A DNA stretch of 64,000 nucleotides from NCBI GenBank assembly GCA_048359995.1, contig DBGCPK010000014.1, positions 1 through 64,000 on the forward strand, in the 5' to 3' direction. The position numbers and the translations under genes are program-made. The stretch comes from UBA3210 sp048359995 (GTDB lineage Bacteria > Bacillota_I > Bacilli_A > RFN20 > CAG-449). This document shows positions 34,493 through 42,346 of this stretch, one piece after another. A model generated the notes under the pieces. It worked only from the letters and a program-made list of their open reading frames with translations. It was not told the origin of the DNA and searched no databases. Position 1 is the first letter of the stretch. Each line of letters opens with the position of its first letter.

Positions 34493-34559
34493 AAAGGAAA
34501 AATCCATTTGCGATTTATTTTGAAAATTCGTTCTACGACGATGCCGAGTTTTTCGAAAT

Positions 34560-34720
34560 AATTCCGCTTCTTTTGCATTTCTAATTTCAACCACTTTGTC
34601 ATATTCGTACAACCGCAATAAACATTCTTTTTTATTTAATGATATAACCGCATCGGCTATGACTCGCGAAAGATTCTTCGGACTTTTCACTGTTTTCATT
34701 TCCATATAGAGACAAAGCAA
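34560..34720 (-). pseudogene. Possible remnant of a lipoprotein gene
   Basis: Positions 34582-34612 match 1740-1770, which encode the last residues of the lipoprotein gene, at 29 of 31 bases (YEYDKVVEI here, YDYDKVVEI there). The surrounding small frame (about 90 codons to 34448) has no convincing ribosome site and no other family match. It may be a decayed paralogue; the evidence is short. Confidence 0.3.
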
Positions 34721-35079
34721 AATCGAAAATACAGCGGAAATCCCGCCGAAAACCGCTTTAAAACTTTAACCGCAACTATCATACTTTTCTTCGAATACGA
34801 CGGAAAACGCGTCTTTCAATATCGTAACCGGCATCTTTTATCGAAAGAGAGAAAGCGCGTTATTTCCACTTCGAAAACATCAATAGTTCAATAAGAATAG
34901 ATTTGGTTTCGATACACCGATTCAGCGTATCGAATTTGCCTCTCCGAGTGCTTTGGTTTTATTCATCGACGCGTATTTCATTGACAAAGATCGAGACGGA
35001 CAAGCAAGAGGTTTGTTTTTAATAAAAATGCGCGGTTCGTGGCGATATCTTATTAGAGAAATCTCCGATGTTTGTCAAA
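34721..35079. other. Intergenic region between the remnant and cotE, no gene seen
   Basis: About 360 bases with stops in all frames. The only structure noticed is a short inverted repeat (CGATAC/GTATCG) near 34915-34940. It may be decayed coding sequence, but no parent could be recognised. Confidence 0.5.
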
Positions 35080-35592
35080 TTACTTTTTATCGATCAGATA
35101 GTTTTCGTTGACATTCATCGCGATTTCTTCTTCCAAAGGAATGTCCTCTTGATAGTCGTCGGCGCAGGAAACCACCAGCAAAGCCTCCTGAAAAGTTTCG
35201 ACGAACATCAAGAATTCAATGCGAAGTAAAACCTCTTGATCTTTTAACTGCATCGAGACGCAGGAAGGGTATTTGTTGACATACACTTTCGGATAAAGCG
35301 TATCGTCGATCGTTTTCAAATCGCGGTAAGACATATTGACTTTTTCGAAAAAATTGATTTTTTCCGTATATACGTCGCTTTTCTGATCGTTATCCAACGC
35401 ATACCAAAGCTGAATATCGAAACTGCCCTTGATATAAATTTCTTTGTTCTTGATCTCCGTATCATATTGCAGATTGATAATCCAGCACCCCAACGTCTTT
35501 GAAATGCTATTGTCCAGTCGAATGGTTCTCTCCAAACTATGTTCCAGTTTTCCTTTTCCCGTCAAAGTCTTCACAGCAATTTCGCGATACAT
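35080..35592 (-). CDS. cotE: Outer spore coat morphogenetic protein CotE
   Basis: A 170-residue protein whose pattern follows Bacillus CotE closely: YREIAVKTLTGKGK, then LGCWIINLQYD, GSFDIQLWYALD, a VYTEKINF segment, MSYRD and an acidic tail (EDIPLEEE). CotE is a cytoplasmic mother-cell protein that assembles the outer coat on the forespore. In Bacillus subtilis cotE also lies directly upstream of mutS-mutL, so context and sequence agree. A sigma-E-like promoter is visible at 35610-35638, and GGGGGA precedes the ATG. Its presence implies sporulation or recent loss of it. Confidence 0.9.
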   Translation of the reverse strand: MYREIAVKTLTGKGKLEHSLERTIRLDNSISKTLGCWIINLQYDTEIKNKEIYIKGSFDIQLWYALDNDQKSDVYTEKINFFEKVNMSYRDLKTIDDTLYPKVYVNKYPSCVSMQLKDQEVLLRIEFLMFVETFQEALLVVSCADDYQEDIPLEEEIAMNVNENYLIDKK

Positions 35593-35609
35593 AAAAAATC
35601 CCCCGTATC

Positions 35610-35638
35610 ATCATATGATGCGAAATTCGTTTTTATCC
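35610..35638 (-). promoter_or_regulatory. Sigma-E-like promoter of cotE
   Basis: Minus-strand GGATAAA (35632-35638), 14-nt spacer, CATATGAT (35610-35617), compared with the sigma-E consensus kmATAtt, 14-15 nt, CATACAnT. The -10 overlaps a 12-bp palindrome CATCATATGATG (35609-35620). cotE is a known sigma-E target in Bacillus. Confidence 0.5.
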
Positions 35639-36462
35639 GCGAATTTCGATCATTCTGAAACGACCCTTTCCTGCGCGCAGTGAGATTTCGGAAACGCAAT
35701 AAGTGTCTGAAAATCAATTGATTTTACTTCTTGGAGTAAAGACTTTGAAATCATAAAACGCTTTCTAAAAAACGACAACGTCTAAATAACTATAAGAGAT
35801 AACACGGAATCGGAAGGTCCAATTTCTTATAGAGCATAAGATAAGTTTCCTTATTATTTAGAACTTTATTGGTATTATAGACCAATTCTTCCTCCTTCGG
35901 CGGTATGCCGACCACATAAATACCGCTATTCTTTCTGGTTCTTTCGGGATATGAGCGTAAAATATCTTTCATGATGTTCAAAGGACAAGGAAGATTATCC
36001 TGCATCCATTCCACTTCTTCCGGCGTCTTGGATCTGTCTGTTAGAGTAAGAATTCCGCCTTCCCATCCGTCCAGCGATTCCCAGCAATAGATCTCGACTA
36101 AACCGGCTATATGCGAAGGATCGTAATCTTCAAAATAAGAATAATAAAGAGCATATTTTTCTTTGTTCTTTTTCTTCGTTTGCACATCATATCCGATTTT
36201 TCCTCCTACCGCACAGAGTACCACGAACAGAAAAATCAGCAATGACAATCCCTTTTTCTTGCTCACTTTCATACTTTCTTCCCCCTCTTTTTATATCATA
36301 TTATTTATGTTTACCTGATAAAACCCTATGAATTCTGAATAATTTAATCCACCATCATATCTACGATCGCAAGTTTCCGGGTCATAGATTACATCGTTGA
36401 TGTAATCGTAATTAATCACCGAGTTCGCCCCATGTTTATGCGACCATGATCCATCTGAATTT
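35621..36462. repeat. Tandem duplication, unit 1
   Basis: This 0.84-kb unit is repeated at 36508-37344 with high identity. It holds a small membrane-anchored gene (35790-36272) and, at its right end, the last 57 or so codons of the big secreted protein gene. Near its left edge is a CGAAATTCG/CGAATTTCG inverted repeat, also duplicated. Confidence 0.9.
35790..36272 (-). CDS. Small membrane-anchored protein, paralogue 1
   Basis: 160 residues with one N-terminal membrane segment (about residues 9-25, after MKVSKKKG) and an extracytoplasmic domain rich in Tyr, Glu and Pro; no lipobox Cys at the right place. No family is recognised. It is a duplicate of 36678-37154; the N-terminal 26 residues are almost identical, and the C-terminal part has diverged (IYVVGIPPKEEELVYN here against VFVVSIPPKEEELTHD). 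AGGGGGAAG precedes the ATG. It lies behind the truncated copy of the big gene. A role with the neighbouring secreted protein is possible but unproven. Confidence 0.6.
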   Translation of the reverse strand: MKVSKKKGLSLLIFLFVVLCAVGGKIGYDVQTKKKNKEKYALYYSYFEDYDPSHIAGLVEIYCWESLDGWEGGILTLTDRSKTPEEVEWMQDNLPCPLNIMKDILRSYPERTRKNSGIYVVGIPPKEEELVYNTNKVLNNKETYLMLYKKLDLPIPCYLL

Positions 36463-36509
36463 CTCCGATTTGATTCATTTTTTTTAAATCCTGTCCCGCC
36501 GAATGATCG
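36291..36509 (-). pseudogene. Chimeric gene fragment (big secreted protein C-terminus fused to radical SAM gene piece)
   Basis: Reading leftward, 36462-36291 encodes the last residues of the 789-residue protein (DGSWSHKHGAN... to QVNINNMI) with two substitutions. Immediately upstream, 36458-36509 matches 40696-40747 inside the radical SAM gene at about 50 of 52 bases. The junctions share short homologies (AATTT on one side, ATCG on the other). There is no signal peptide, so it is a rearrangement scar and not a working gene. Confidence 0.85.
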
Positions 36510-37344
36510 AAATTCGTTTTTATCCGCGAATTTCGATCGTTCTGAATCAGCCTTTTCCTGCGTGCAGTGAGATTTCGGCAGTCGCAAAAAGTTTCTGAAA
36601 ATCAATTACTTTTACTTCTTGTAGTAAAAACTTTAAAATCATAAAACATTTTACAAAAAACGACAACGTCTAAGTAACTATAATAGATAACACGGGATGG
36701 AAATTCCCAATCTCTTATAAAGCATTCGATAGGTTTCCTTATTATTAAGAATCAAGTCAGAATCGTGAGTCAATTCTTCCTCCTTCGGCGGTATGCTGAC
36801 AACAAAAACCTCACTATTATTTCTTCTTTCATTAGAAAAGGAACGCAAAATATCTTTCATTACGTTTATTGAACAAGGAAGATTATCCTGCAACCATTCC
36901 ACTTCTTCCGGCGTCTTGCATCTGCTTGTTATTGGAAGTATTCCACTTTCCCATCCGTCAAGCGATTCCCAGCAATATATTTCGACACCCCAAGTTATAT
37001 GTGAAGGAACATCTCCATAAGAATAGTAAAGCGAATATTTCTCTTGATTCTTTTTCTTCATTTGCACATCATACCCGATTTTTCCTCCTGTCGCACAGAG
37101 TACCACGAACAGAAAAATCAGCAATGACAATCCCTTTTTCTTGCTTACTTTCATACTTTCTTCCCCCTCTTTTTATATCATATTATTTATGTTTACCTGA
37201 TAAAACCCGATGAATTCTGAATAATTTAATCCATCATCGTATCTACGATCGCAAGTTTCCGGGTCATAGATTACATTGTTGATGTAATCGTAATTAATCA
37301 CCGAGTTCGCCCCATGTTTATGCGACCATGATCCATCTGAATTT
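36508..37344. repeat. Tandem duplication, unit 2
   Basis: Second copy of the 35621-36462 unit, 887 bases to the right at its start and 882 at its end. Here the right end is the intact 3' end of the big secreted protein gene, so this is the parental arrangement. Confidence 0.9.
36678..37154 (-). CDS. Small membrane-anchored protein, paralogue 2
   Basis: 158 residues, with the same MKVSKKKG start and membrane segment as its neighbour at 35790-36272 and an extracytoplasmic domain of unknown family. It follows the intact big secreted protein gene by 18 nt, so it is probably cotranscribed with it and is likely the original copy. AGGGGGAAG lies before the ATG. Conserved features between the copies are a YCWESLDGWE segment, KTPEEVEW and IPCYLL at the end; the Cys residues in these could pair in the oxidised form outside the cell. 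Confidence 0.6.
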   Translation of the reverse strand: MKVSKKKGLSLLIFLFVVLCATGGKIGYDVQMKKKNQEKYSLYYSYGDVPSHITWGVEIYCWESLDGWESGILPITSRCKTPEEVEWLQDNLPCSINVMKDILRSFSNERRNNSEVFVVSIPPKEEELTHDSDLILNNKETYRMLYKRLGISIPCYLL

Positions 37345-39542
37345 TGCCTATACCAGTGATAATCCTGTCTATTTGGATCGACTACCAATGCAACTTTATA
37401 AAAACCCTTATCGCAAACATCATTTTTGCCGATCGGTTCGAATTGGAAATGATAATTGTTCGCATCTAATCTAACCATCTCTTCCAGAACTGGAGCAGTA
37501 AAATAATTGGGGGTATTCCGACTATTATATCCTTCACTTCCTCCGGGAGAAATAAAATCATAATTCTTTGTATTTAAGGCATATGCATAACAATTATAAT
37601 TCTTTGCATCATAATTGTTCCACTGACTAGGTTGATAATCTAACTCATATCCGGATAATGGAAGACTATATTTAGAAGGATAGAAGGCCATATTTCCGAT
37701 ACAGATTCTTCCCTTGTTACTATCGTTTGTATTCTCGGTATAGGATTCAGAATAAAATCTAATTCGGTAAGCAGGTCTTTCAAAAAAAACAGAATAGTAT
37801 TGAGGTCTTGATCTTTCCGTAAAAAGATTACTTTCCGACGAAAGAAGATCTAGTTGAGTAACCCATTCATCTCCAATGTATTGTTGCAACTCCGCTTTTC
37901 CAGTATTTTCGTTTAGACCTTCACTCGCATAATTCCGCCAATGAGATAATTGTACATCCAATCTTGTAATTGCCCTGTCGAATTGATATTCGATAAAGGC
38001 TTGTCGAATACCTCTTCTAATCGGCGACATTACAATGTATTCATTATGTATATACCCCGTTCTGTACCTTCTTGTTCGAAATGTAAAATCATTGGATGCA
38101 TTATGCTCAATAAAATTTTCTTTCGTATTCCCATCCGTTGGATAAGCATCACCAAACCCATACTCATTTGGTTTTATTATCGGTATTTCATTATAATCTT
38201 CCGGTTTATCAAATAATTCTGTAGACCAGTACTCATCCCAATACGGATATATTTCAGAATCTAGTCTTATCGAGATATAATAATGATGATCTGTAGAATT
38301 GACGAGCAATCGATCCCATTCTGTTTGATTCAATATATAACTCTTCTGATTTTTTATCTTATTTTCAAACAATTGTCTTTTACCTGCATCGAGAATAGAT
38401 AACTCAAAATAAGGGCTATATTGTGTATACCATTTTTCTTTATATAAAGATTTCCATTGAAAGGTAGGAAGTGTATCCCTATAATTGCCTGACACCATTT
38501 CGATATTCTGAGGAAAAATATAGTTGCATGAACAAAAATTCTTTCCATTACTAGAATGGTAATTATTCGAATGGCTATGTTTTTTTTGTATTTGTATCGC
38601 TGTCGCATCCCATACATTTACGTTATCAAAATCCCCCAATGAAATATGAGTTAAAGCCGACGAACTCACTTCATCTCTTAATCCGGCATGAACATATACT
38701 TGATTTTTCATTTCATCGTAGTCATAAGCAATGAAAGAATGACCACCGAAATCGGACGTTCTCAATATCACAGGAATTCCATTTTTTATTTTTTCGATCA
38801 CAAAAGCCTTTATTGCATTTTGACTACTATTCTCTGAGATAATTTTAACATCGCTCGTTTTAAAGGATAGATAGTCATAGAGATAATAGTTCAAAAAAGC
38901 AATCATTTCCGCATAAGTCATTCCCAAAGAATGATAGGATTGATCAAATTTAATGCTACCAAAATAGGATTTGCTCAATTGCAGCAATTTCAAATGAAAA
39001 TACTTTTCGGAATATTGATCTATAAGCTGATAGTATTTCTCTATCGGATAATTTTGATATGTTACGTTCTCGCCATCAACAATACTTTCGCGAATCAAAG
39101 CATTCCTTTCAAACACAACTCCAGGAGATGCGGTGTCAAATGGAAGTAATTCAAAATCAGAATTATCTTGACTAGTAGAAACAAAATCAGAACACACTGC
39201 ATAAATATCAGGAACAAAATTGTCATCCCAATAGGTATCATAAAATGAAAGCAACATTTGCAAAGAAACATATGTACAAGTTCCATAAACATTATTCCCA
39301 AAATTTTCAGTCAAGTTTTTAAAATAGTAACAAGCAAAATTTTCGCTTTGAAAAACTGTCGTAGTATTTCTCGCTCTCCATTCATCATACTTACTTTCAG
39401 TCATTCCGTTTCCGATTGATGCGTGAGATATTTTTTCTTCTTTCTGCACTTCTATCTTATTTGGATTCTTTTCAAGACAAAAAGACATCGTACAGGTTAC
39501 GACAATCATCATTCTTTTCCACCTGTGATTTATTTTAAGCAT
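37173..39542 (-). CDS. Large secreted protein with C39-like cysteine peptidase domain
   Basis: 789 residues. A basic start and a hydrophobic stretch (about 11-22) suggest export. Residues 60-300 form a papain-like domain with Cys89 in GTCTYVSLQ and His268 in GGHSFIAYDYD followed by VHAG; it is related to the peptidase at 355-1698. The C-terminal 150 residues hold NCYAYALN, later DYHWYRQNSDGSWSHKHG and SEFIGFY, resembling a second Cys/His (NlpC/P60-like or CHAP-like) fold often seen at the ends of secreted bacterial proteins. A further ATG at 39566 is in frame, but GGGGGAAG fits the ATG at 39542. A good promoter is at 39621-39650 and a small membrane protein gene follows. The substrate is unknown. 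Confidence 0.65.
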   Translation of the reverse strand: MLKINHRWKRMMIVVTCTMSFCLEKNPNKIEVQKEEKISHASIGNGMTESKYDEWRARNTTTVFQSENFACYYFKNLTENFGNNVYGTCTYVSLQMLLSFYDTYWDDNFVPDIYAVCSDFVSTSQDNSDFELLPFDTASPGVVFERNALIRESIVDGENVTYQNYPIEKYYQLIDQYSEKYFHLKLLQLSKSYFGSIKFDQSYHSLGMTYAEMIAFLNYYLYDYLSFKTSDVKIISENSSQNAIKAFVIEKIKNGIPVILRTSDFGGHSFIAYDYDEMKNQVYVHAGLRDEVSSSALTHISLGDFDNVNVWDATAIQIQKKHSHSNNYHSSNGKNFCSCNYIFPQNIEMVSGNYRDTLPTFQWKSLYKEKWYTQYSPYFELSILDAGKRQLFENKIKNQKSYILNQTEWDRLLVNSTDHHYYISIRLDSEIYPYWDEYWSTELFDKPEDYNEIPIIKPNEYGFGDAYPTDGNTKENFIEHNASNDFTFRTRRYRTGYIHNEYIVMSPIRRGIRQAFIEYQFDRAITRLDVQLSHWRNYASEGLNENTGKAELQQYIGDEWVTQLDLLSSESNLFTERSRPQYYSVFFERPAYRIRFYSESYTENTNDSNKGRICIGNMAFYPSKYSLPLSGYELDYQPSQWNNYDAKNYNCYAYALNTKNYDFISPGGSEGYNSRNTPNYFTAPVLEEMVRLDANNYHFQFEPIGKNDVCDKGFYKVALVVDPNRQDYHWYRQNSDGSWSHKHGANSVINYDYINNVIYDPETCDRRYDDGLNYSEFIGFYQVNINNMI

Positions 39543-39620
39543 ATCTTCCCCCTCTTTTTGCGGCAATAAATCTTTTTACCTTATCCGATTATCAAAATAG
39601 TTTCCCCTTTATTTAATTTT

Positions 39621-39650
39621 AGAATAGCATAACGCTTTGACGAAAGTCAA
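39621..39650 (-). promoter_or_regulatory. Promoter of the large secreted protein gene
   Basis: Minus-strand TTGACT (39645-39650), 18-nt spacer, TATTCT (39621-39626) with an extended TGC in front. About 70 nt of leader follow. Confidence 0.65.
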
Positions 39651-39676
39651 TCCCCCTTTCATTATCTGGATCATCA

Positions 39677-39707
39677 TAAAAAAGCACAAATCCGAAGATC
39701 TGTGCTT
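39677..39707 (-). terminator. Terminator of the HTH/radical SAM operon
   Basis: On the minus strand AAGCACAGATC and GATTTGTGCTT form an 11-bp stem (one G-T pair) closed by a TTCG tetraloop and followed by TTTTTT. It lies 13 nt after the radical SAM stop. Confidence 0.9.
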
Positions 39708-39720
39708 CTCCCTTTACCTC

Positions 39721-40989
39721 TCATCGGGTTTCTTTTTCAAAAACAAAATTTCTGATTTTTATATAACCCTCGGGTTTATGCGCCAAGCAAAATGCTTTCA
39801 GCCAAAGACTATATTCAAACAACTTTCGCTTGATTTTACACAAATAAGGGTCGTTCCCTTTCAACTTTTCTTTGACAATCGGGCATTCGCCGCCGCAATA
39901 GTACTTGCATTCACAGTTTTCACAATAATCTTTTTCAAACAAATCCGCATAGAATGAATTCCCGTCCCGCAATAGATATCGACGATCGCCGCAACTCGGC
40001 GCGCAAGGATAGATATCTCCTTCGATATCGTAAGAGAAACGGGCGATTCCCCCGTCGCAACGGGCAAAAACTTTATTCTCGATAAACACGCGGGACAGCA
40101 TCGTTCCGAAAGCGTCGTCTCCGTTTAAAAGCGCGAAAATCAAGGCATAATCGTCGTCGAGAATTCTTTCGGAAAGGTATAGAACCACCCCGAAGTATTC
40201 CTGCGCCAAAAATAAATGCGCGTTCTTGAACTCCGCTTCATCTTCGCTGCGCTTAAACTTAATGCTGACCGTCGGCGCAAAAGACAATAAATTCAGATAG
40301 ATTTTCAGAAGGTTTTCCGAAAACGTACCGTCTAAAACCATCGAAACGCCGAGATATTGCTTTTCCTTGATTTTCAACAGATTCGAACGGACGATATCGT
40401 ATGTTCCTCGTCCGTCGGGCAAAACGCGGTTTTTATCGTGATTTTCTCGGGTTCCGTCGACGGAAACTCCGAAAAGAATTGCATTTTCCTGCAATACTTT
40501 GACCGTTTTCTCCGTCAAAAGATACCCATTTGTTACGAACTGAACGACAACCGACGTTTGATATCTTTCACTCAAATTCCGGCAATGCCTTGCGATATCG
40601 ATGATCTTTTTCAAGTGCAGCAATGGTTCTCCCGAACCCGAAAGGTCTATGAAAATGACCTTTTTATCCCGATGTTGTCTCACAAAAGTTTCAATAATTT
40701 CTCCGATTTGATTCATTTTTTTAAAATCCTGTCCCGTCGAATGATCGGCAAAACAATAATGACATGAGAAATTGCACTTCGTGCTGAGATTGATCGAGAG
40801 CGCCACTTTGGAATAATGATCCACGCTGTATTTGACCTTTCTTACGGGAAGAAAAAAAGTTTCGTCCTGATACAGAAATATTTCGTATTCACTATCATGA
40901 TCGGTTTCATTTTCAAAATATCGAATTTCACCATTGGATGCATTAACTATAACGTGCATGAAACCGAATCTGTAATGCTTAATACTCAT
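39721..40989 (-). CDS. Radical SAM/SPASM peptide-modifying enzyme
   Basis: 422 residues. The radical SAM cluster motif is Cys72-x3-Cys76-x2-Cys79, followed by DLSGSGEPLL (the SAM-binding GGE-like region). The C-terminal SPASM pattern is complete: Cys311-x12-Gly-x4-Cys329, then Cys356-x2-Cys359-x5-Cys365-x3-Cys369 and Cys384, ligands for two further Fe-S clusters. Enzymes of this design modify peptides or proteins, for example by thioether or C-C crosslinks. The first 65 residues are not part of the barrel and might bind a substrate leader. The ribosome site is poor and the start is 9 nt after the preceding stop, so translation is probably coupled to the secreted protein gene. A 52-bp piece of this gene is copied at 36458-36509. 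Confidence 0.9.
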   Translation of the reverse strand: MSIKHYRFGFMHVIVNASNGEIRYFENETDHDSEYEIFLYQDETFFLPVRKVKYSVDHYSKVALSINLSTKCNFSCHYCFADHSTGQDFKKMNQIGEIIETFVRQHRDKKVIFIDLSGSGEPLLHLKKIIDIARHCRNLSERYQTSVVVQFVTNGYLLTEKTVKVLQENAILFGVSVDGTRENHDKNRVLPDGRGTYDIVRSNLLKIKEKQYLGVSMVLDGTFSENLLKIYLNLLSFAPTVSIKFKRSEDEAEFKNAHLFLAQEYFGVVLYLSERILDDDYALIFALLNGDDAFGTMLSRVFIENKVFARCDGGIARFSYDIEGDIYPCAPSCGDRRYLLRDGNSFYADLFEKDYCENCECKYYCGGECPIVKEKLKGNDPYLCKIKRKLFEYSLWLKAFCLAHKPEGYIKIRNFVFEKETR

Positions 40990-40998
40990 AGCCCCGAA

Positions 40999-41775
40999 TT
41001 AGCAGAAAGGCGGAAACAGCGGACAAGTCTCGCCCACAGTCGTATTGACGAATCCCATCTTATTCGCGGACAATTTCAGAACGCCATAATATGAGCCGTA
41101 TTTCACTACGTGCTTGACGTATGTAATCAAATCTTTCTGAACATCCCCTGTCATATGGTGTTGGTAATCCCTATAATTCGAACCCACCTGAATTCCAATC
41201 GGATTATTGTGCAAATCCATCGATTGGCGGTTTAAATTCGTCATATCCGAGCCGTTATATCCCGTTTTATAAAAACTCAAAAATTCTTCTGCAAAACTTG
41301 ATCCGTATTTGTAAGTAATTAAGGCTACAAGATAGATATGCGCAAACGCGTCTGAATCATTATCTGTTTCCAATTTGCCATATTCGGCTTTGGTATCAAC
41401 CATAGCCATTACCACGTAATCCATCACCGTATACGCTTTGATCGGATATTTATCAGAAAATGCCATCCAAAATTCATTTGCACCATCTCCGAAATACAAA
41501 TCGTAAACATACTCGTCGTTACTCGTGCTTGCCGCCGAAACACTATACCCTTGACTTACTATATCCGTGATAAGATTTTGTGTAGTCTGTTTTTTAATCC
41601 CCCTTTCTCTAGAAATATACTTGATCGTTTCTGTTACTCGTTGATTTTCCTTGATAATCGTTTCCGAGCAAGACAGGTTTTCGGTCGGGACGTAGACCGC
41701 ATTGGTTCTGGCTGTAACGGCATTGAGACTACTTCCGGTCAATAATGCCGTAAAGCCGACAATTACTTTATTCAT
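40999..41775 (-). CDS. Secreted protein with Cys-Pro-rich C-terminal tail; candidate radical SAM substrate
   Basis: 258 residues with an N-terminal signal peptide (cleavage likely near residue 22, AVTA). The middle contains DAFAH (142-146) and MDLHNN (186-191), a pattern I associate from memory with DUF6973-type secreted proteins; this needs checking. The last residues GETCPLFPPFC hold two of the three Cys (251 and 258) and three Pro, and look like a short modifiable or disulfide-closed tail. The ribosome site AAGGAGGAG is strong and lies within the coding end of the upstream HTH gene. The radical SAM gene follows after 9 nt. The function is unknown; a modified extracellular effector is an inference from context. 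Confidence 0.7.
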   Translation of the reverse strand: MNKVIVGFTALLTGSSLNAVTARTNAVYVPTENLSCSETIIKENQRVTETIKYISRERGIKKQTTQNLITDIVSQGYSVSAASTSNDEYVYDLYFGDGANEFWMAFSDKYPIKAYTVMDYVVMAMVDTKAEYGKLETDNDSDAFAHIYLVALITYKYGSSFAEEFLSFYKTGYNGSDMTNLNRQSMDLHNNPIGIQVGSNYRDYQHHMTGDVQKDLITYVKHVVKYGSYYGVLKLSANKMGFVNTTVGETCPLFPPFC

Positions 41776-41776
41776 T

Positions 41777-42337
41777 TTATCTCCTCCTTCTTCTTCTGGT
41801 TATAGTTATTGCATCATCCCATGCTTCACGTCTTCTTTTTTTCGCCGCGCGAATCGAGAAAATAATCACTACTATCAGCAAAACAATACCTAAAACAAAA
41901 GACACAATTCCGATTTTAATAAACAAGCTGGCTTTTGCTTCAATGATATTCAAATTATAAGAACTTATCGTATATTCCTCAAATTTCGAGAAACCCGAAG
42001 TAAATAATCTTGTTGTATAGATCATCGCCAAAGAGAAAACCATCAGCGTTACGGAAACCAATGAGAAAATAAAACTTTTCTTGTATTTCTCATAATACAA
42101 TTTATCCGGACTGTTTTTGTCCGATTCGTCTTCGAAATAAAAGATTTCTTCTTTGGTTACGCATAAGAATTTACAGAGTTTTTCGATATTCACTCTCGGA
42201 GATCTCTCTCCGTTTTCCCACTTGGCTATCAGCGACGCGGTTACGTTCAACAGTTTCGATAAATCCATTCGGGATAAACCGATTTTCTCGCGATAGAATT
42301 TTATAGCCCTTCCCGTCTTTTTCATTCCGTTCTTCAT
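41777..42337 (-). CDS. Membrane-anchored XRE-type HTH protein 2
   Basis: 186 residues. Residues 9-66 form a Cro/CI-type helix-turn-helix domain (AIKFYREKIGLSRMDLSKLL, ASLIAKWENGERSP). Two membrane segments follow at about 88-108 and 138-161, with a short extracytoplasmic loop, and the protein ends in six Arg. Those Arg codons are also the ribosome site of the next gene. It is one of two similar proteins in tandem; such pairs may sense the membrane state and control their own operon. The spacing to both neighbours is under 10 nt. Confidence 0.85.
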   Translation of the reverse strand: MKNGMKKTGRAIKFYREKIGLSRMDLSKLLNVTASLIAKWENGERSPRVNIEKLCKFLCVTKEEIFYFEDESDKNSPDKLYYEKYKKSFIFSLVSVTLMVFSLAMIYTTRLFTSGFSKFEEYTISSYNLNIIEAKASLFIKIGIVSFVLGIVLLIVVIIFSIRAAKKRRREAWDDAITITRRRRRR

Positions 42338-42346
42338 TTTTACTTA

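Noticed and set aside
40999..41775. Sulfatase-type CxPxR site on the secreted protein, which would make the enzyme a sulfatase maturase
   Set aside because: The tail reads CPLFPPFC with no Arg at the required place, and no sulfatase gene is in the window.
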